Source of the DNA: Chrysopilus asiliformis
Lineage: Eukaryota; Arthropoda; Insecta; Diptera; Rhagionidae
Assembly: GCA_964034945.1 (NCBI GenBank)
Contig: OZ035961.1
Coordinates: forward strand, 86,632,124 to 86,696,123
Direction: 5' to 3'
Length of the DNA stretch: 64,000 nucleotides
The notes beneath the pieces are model-generated. The model was not told the DNA's origin and searched no databases. It worked only from the letters and a program-made list of their open reading frames with translations. Made by a program: the position numbers and the translations under genes. This document shows, in pieces, positions 59,596-64,000 of this stretch. The first letter of the stretch is position 1; every line of letters begins with the position of its first letter.

Positions 59596-61839
59596 TATAA
59601 AATAATTTTTTTTTCCATAGACATAATGTTAAATGATATATGATTCATATTTTATTGCGAGCTAATACTATAAAAAGGGTTTCGTTTTTTATTTTACTTT
59701 TTTGAGCGTATGCGAAACGGTCTAAGTGAATGTGATTTCCCGTTCTAATTACAGTTTTTATTGGGAAAAAGCACTTTGGAAGCAAGAAATATTAAGACGT
59801 TTGACAATACAGGTACTCTGAATCGGGAAATTGAAAATAACTTTTTTCCGATCGATTGGCTTGTTGAGGTCAGGGAAATTTTAGGATTTTCGGAGTTATG
59901 TGTGGCTCACTGTATCCAGCCGACATTTTCGGACGGAGTTTCATTTTTGTGGTAGGATTTCGGACGTATTTTCTGCCGAGAATATTTCGATTACTGCGAA
60001 TTTGAAATAACCAAAAGGAATATTTACGGTTAATTTAAGTATTATTAAATAGATAAACAGTAAAATTGGTTCGGGAAATTGCTTTTTCGTTAGGGAAGTC
60101 TGGAAGTTTGATGTCAAAAAGTCGCAAAAGGTTTAGTGGCGTGTTTGTCGAATTTTCGTTTTTTTCGATAAATTTCCGTGAAGTGCGCGAATTTCCGTGT
60201 TTTTATAAAACTTGCTGAATAATCAAAAACAATTATTCCGTGTTTTAAAAGTTCAGCAGATTGCTTAAAATAACAAGTACAGGAAAATTGCTCTACACCG
60301 GCAAAAGCTAGTGGCGTCCATTTCACTTGATTGCAATTGTAATGGCGAATTGATTTTAGCTCAGGTTCGTATAAATGTTTCAAACTAATTACACAGGAAA
60401 TATTTTGTTCTTAATTGTTTTGAAAATTCTGTTTTATATAATCAAACCAAGTTTTTCCCCTACAATTTTAACATAGAAGCTGCTTAGTTCACTGTCCGCC
60501 ATTATAGAAATGTAAAATTCACAAATTCATTGGTGCAATGCGATAGTTAAACAATGCGGGTTGTATTTACCATAAGATGAATACCATTCAAATTACAAAG
60601 CAATTACTTTCACTTCATATCAGAAAATGCATTAGTAAGAATAATGTCAAAAATGAAGAAACTTTCTAAAACTATTTTTCGCACTATAAAACATCAAAAG
60701 ATAGAGATTTTCTTTTAAGATAAACATTTTAAAAGATGAACTCGTCTTTTATTAATAATTCGCTGAGTAATGTCCGTATCCAGGATTATTTCACACTTTG
60801 AATTAAGCTATGAATAATTATTTTAAAAGCCATTTATATATTGGGTTTACCCCTTTACTGCATGAATATTTATATTTGACTGAAAATTTGTTTTCTGAAG
60901 GATTTATGAAAGGATTTTGAAACTTATCATCAATACTAAATCATCCCATTATAAGAAAATGCGTGGGCTAAATATAAGAAACAATAGTTATTTATTTTGT
61001 TTGTTTATTTTCGTAGATGTTGCCGCTAAAAGTTATAATTATTTACCAGTTTTTAATGTAAAAAACGCAAAATTTAATGATACAAAAATTGATACAAAAA
61101 TTAATTGTTTTCCCCACTGTTAAAATGTGATTTTCACCAATAGATATTCAACATAGTTTCCGTTCTGTCAAAATTTCGCAGATTCGCATACAGCCTTTGT
61201 TGTGATTGTCTGTCAGTCTGTTTCAGTGAAGGATCTCTTGCTCAAAATTTAGCTAAAACTTGAACTGGGGAATTATTATAACAGAAACATAATGGAAAAT
61301 GCGATTTCCAGGCAATATATTTTTTTTATAAACCGGAAGAAGGCATGATGCCTTATAAGAGTACACTATCTTATACAATTCACTATTTATTAATTAACAG
61401 TATATCACAATTCATGTATCATAAATTATATTGTTTAACAATTCATGGGGATACGAGTAGCTAGTATATGCATGACTAAATTCATTTAATTTATTATGAG
61501 TAATTACCAGTTACAATATCCAAGTATTAACTCTTAAAAGTTTAAAATATCACTAAAACAGCAAGTGATAAGGGCATTCATGTTGTTAGGAGAGGAGCAA
61601 ATAAGTATCGAACCAATTTACGTGTCAAAGAATTTAGTTTTAGTTATATTGAATTAAAGTTAACTATTCCTGTATTTCTAGTAACGAAGTAAACAACGAT
61701 TATAAAAAAAAATCAGGTAGATGGGGAATTAGTTGTGTTATGTACTACTTATATCGCTAATGCCAGTAAAAAGCTAATGCGAAGAGAAAACAGCCAAGCC
61801 CAAAATCTAGAAAAGTCTAACCAGGCCAATGTCTCAAGG
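59596..61839. other. unassigned stretch
   Basis: No gene supported. The minus frame 60383-60114 includes W-T-P-L-A-F-A and A-E-L-L-K-H-G, faintly ankyrin-like, possibly a decayed fragment. The rest is AT-rich. Confidence 0.4.
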
Positions 61840-62170
61840 TTTCCGGAGGTCTATTAGACTTAAAGTAAAAGCGAACTTTCACCTTGAAATTATTTGACTT
61901 ATGAACTCCGTGTAGATCTGGGTGTAGACTATTCCAAATTTTTGCCGCTCTCACCAAAAACGACCTTGCCATAATCAAGTGAGTATGTCTGCGTATCTTA
62001 ACGTGACGGGATCTACTTGAGCTTGGGAAATGGAATTTGGTTTTTAAGAATGCAGTCTTAGCTTATGAAGATATTGGAACACCCTATAATCTAAAAACTG
62101 CGAGAAATCACTACCAAGAAAATCTCGAACATGAATAGAAACATGATCGAACCTTACTCTAAACTCTATA
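61840..62170 (-). pseudogene. LINE reverse transcriptase C-terminal fragment
   Basis: The minus strand reads (with a stop near 62045) F-L-D-Y-R-V-F-Q-Y-L-H-K-L, then R-S-R-H-V-K-I-R-R-H-T-H-L, S-F-L-V-R-A-A-K-I-W-N-S-L-H-P-D-L and F-K-V-K-V-R. The R-x-x-x-W-N-S-L-P ... F-K-x-x-V-R pattern is the usual C-terminal end of Jockey/CR1-type RTs. Not the same element as at 424-1354 as far as can be judged. Broken. Confidence 0.65.
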
Positions 62171-62339
62171 TGGTGTTACTCTATACTTTTAAATCGATTT
62201 ATTTTATTATAACAGTACGATTGAAATTTTTTAGAGCGGCCACGAGTGAATTTTCATGCACTTATGTAAAATGCCATTAACAACGATGTTGTCGTTATTG
62301 TTTTTCGATACGACGTACCGTTTTCGAGAAAATAGCAAA

Positions 62340-62597
62340 ATACCGATCCATTTGTAGGGGGGGGGTTTGGGAGAAGGAGTGGCCCGATTTTGTACTTTAT
62401 ACAAACCAACCTCCCATTTTACGAAAAAAAAACGGCAATGTCAATTTAAAGTTGGTAATCGAATTTGTTCTCAAATATCGTGTTCACATTCAGACAGACA
62501 GAGAGACGGACATGTAAAAATCAAGTCGATTTATCAATTTAAATACACTGGTGGAATTCATTTTTTTGTCTGAATGGTTTTACCATATAAGGTATAA
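62340..62597 (+). repeat. diverged mini-me-like copy
   Basis: Shares the order TTTTACGAAAAA, CAGACAGACAGAGAGACGGA, CATGTAAAAAT, ACACTGGTGGAATTCATTTT and the end GGTTTTACCATATAAGGTAT with the mini-me-like family, but is clearly more diverged and truncated. The frame 62367-62573 is repeat-derived. Confidence 0.6.
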
Positions 62598-62666
62598 AAC
62601 AATTATGCATCATTAGTGATGCACACACTATACAAGTGTACGCTTAATAAAAAGAAACGAATTGGA

Positions 62667-62867
62667 TGCATTTTTCGATACTCAAAGCAAGCAACATATA
62701 AAGAGGATGAAATCAAATTGTTTAATCAAATATATTTTCGGTTGATCCTTAAATCCCAGACTTGGATGACTCCTGCTTAACACTTTGAAATTATCATAGA
62801 TATAAAAAATTATTAAGGAACTTATTAAAGATAATTTAAATTTGATGCATTTTTCGATACTCAAAGC
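62667..62867. repeat. short direct repeat pair
   Basis: GATGCATTTTTCGATACTCA followed by AAGCA occurs at 62665-62690 and again at 62843-62868, same orientation. Significance unknown. Confidence 0.5.
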
Positions 62868-63389
62868 ATTGTTTATAAAAATTGTCTTAAGGACACGCAG
62901 GATGGAACGACATTTATTTGACAAGAGATTGCGTGCTCTGGGTATTTACTATTGCAAAATTTTGCTATCCAGAGGATTAGAAACAGTGCAAGATCAGTTA
63001 CTTTCAGAGCAGCCGAATATCAAAAGTGTACGTAAAACAGAGATAAAATGCCTATTTATTACTTCAAAGTTTATTTTAGATGTTTATAAAGTACTTCAAG
63101 CTAAGTTTTGCCTTTTCGAAAATCCCGTCCCTTCTTGTCACGTTTTTTAACGGTATTGTGTTTGGGATTTAATACCGCCGTCAGACAAAACTTTCGTTTT
63201 TGAAAAGTATCTATCAATTTTTTTTTTGTTGAGAAATATCAATTTTTGAAAACTGAAAATTTGTCAAAGTGCAAGTTACATAGTAATCAGCCAAATAGGA
63301 ACTAAGGAGCTTTCTACACCTGTAACTTTATTACATGAATTTTATTCTTCGACACTAAATTCCTACTGTACAACCAAAGCGGGCCTACT

Positions 63390-63830
63390 TTACACCTGCG
63401 GTTTTTTCTTGCATTTTATTCAGAATTTATTCCGCGAATTTTTTCATCCATGACAGAATAAATTCACTTAGCAAATGTTGTCAAAATTTAAATTTTTCCG
63501 GCGAGTTTGTATGAAAAAATTCCCGTTTCGGTGTCTTTCAGGAATAAATTTTGGAAGTTCTTGTCGTAATGTAAACAGTTGTTCTACTTGAAATTTGTGT
63601 CACAGAATAAAATGTCAGATGTAATCGGTACCTTACACTACGACACCAAGTTCATAAATTTATTACTGAAAGAAGCCCGAACCCGAATTTTTTCATATAA
63701 ATCCGGCCGAATTAATTAAAATTTGGGACCTTTGCCAAGTGATTTTATTCTGCGATAGATAAATAAAATTCTGAATAAAATTCGCGGAGAAGTTCAAGAA
63801 AAAATGAACCGGTCCTAAGGGAGATTTCCA
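63390..63830. repeat. MITE-like repeat related to 20689-20936
   Basis: Contains the shared blocks and is itself foldback-like: TTTTATTCAGAATTTATTCC / GCGAATTTT on the left recur inverted near 63750-63800 (GAATAAAATTCGCGGAGAAG). Confidence 0.5.
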
Positions 63831-64000
63831 ATAGAAACCCGGCTATAGCCTTTGCTAAACATCAAGCGATAAAATTAAAAAAATAATGTAAAATGCTTTA
63901 CAGTTTATTTTTGGGAAAATTGCAAAGAAAGATAAAATTTCACATTTTTAAATTACTTGAAAGAGTTTTAACGCGGACGAAAAATGTCTTTGTTTATACA

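Noticed and set aside
60114..60383. Possible ankyrin-like frame
   Set aside because: Only a faint T-P-L-A / E-L-L-K-H-G resemblance; not enough for an annotation.

Overview
The window reads as nuclear DNA of an insect, most likely a fly (Diptera). It is AT-rich and gene-poor, its genes have short GT-AG introns, and it is full of transposon debris. That debris includes several copies of a repeat with a central GTCY tract, which resembles the dipteran mini-me/DINE-type (Helitron/Helentron-derived) elements. A full-length mariner is also present. I cannot name the species. All calls come from reading the sequence, with no database search.

Genes I can support. (1) An RPGRIP1L-like ciliary transition-zone gene on the + strand (14.24-16.20 kb): six exons, N-terminal coiled coil only. 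(2) Arf6/Arf51F on the + strand (49.24-52.13 kb): four coding exons, 175 aa, complete. (3) A compact minus-strand pair at 55.6-57.4 kb: BLOC1S5 (Muted), four exons, 153 aa, followed after 42 nt by TMEM199/Vma12, two exons, 312 aa. (4) A small two-exon minus-strand gene of unknown function (54.37-54.74 kb). (5) A candidate first coding exon at 5.76-5.99 kb (minus), with a hydrophobic N-terminus and a Q/N-rich stretch. A GC-rich island at 17.1-18.95 kb looks like a promoter and 5' leader, possibly with coding exons I cannot resolve.

Layout. 0-3.5 kb: LINE and hAT remnants and two mini-me-like copies forming a large palindrome. 3.5-14 kb: mostly unassigned AT-rich DNA with one candidate exon. 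14-19 kb: RPGRIP1L-like gene and GC island. 19-49 kb: no gene I can support; hAT-, Harbinger-, pogo- and mariner-type non-autonomous elements, RTE/LINE tails, mini-me-like repeats and a broken THAP domain. 49-57.4 kb: the gene cluster. 57.5-59.6 kb: foldback MITE, a short TIR element and the intact mariner. 59.6-64 kb: LINE tail and repeats.

Functional links. Arf6, BLOC1S5 and TMEM199 all act in endomembrane and endosome/lysosome biology. BLOC-1 works in lysosome-related organelle biogenesis, TMEM199 in V-ATPase assembly, and Arf6 in plasma membrane-endosome recycling. The neighbourhood may be chance, but BLOC1S5-TMEM199 look transcriptionally coupled. The most informative structures are nested insertions (38.5-39.4 kb, 22.6-23.45 kb, 32.1-33.0 kb), because each gives an internal reference for the pre-insertion sequence.
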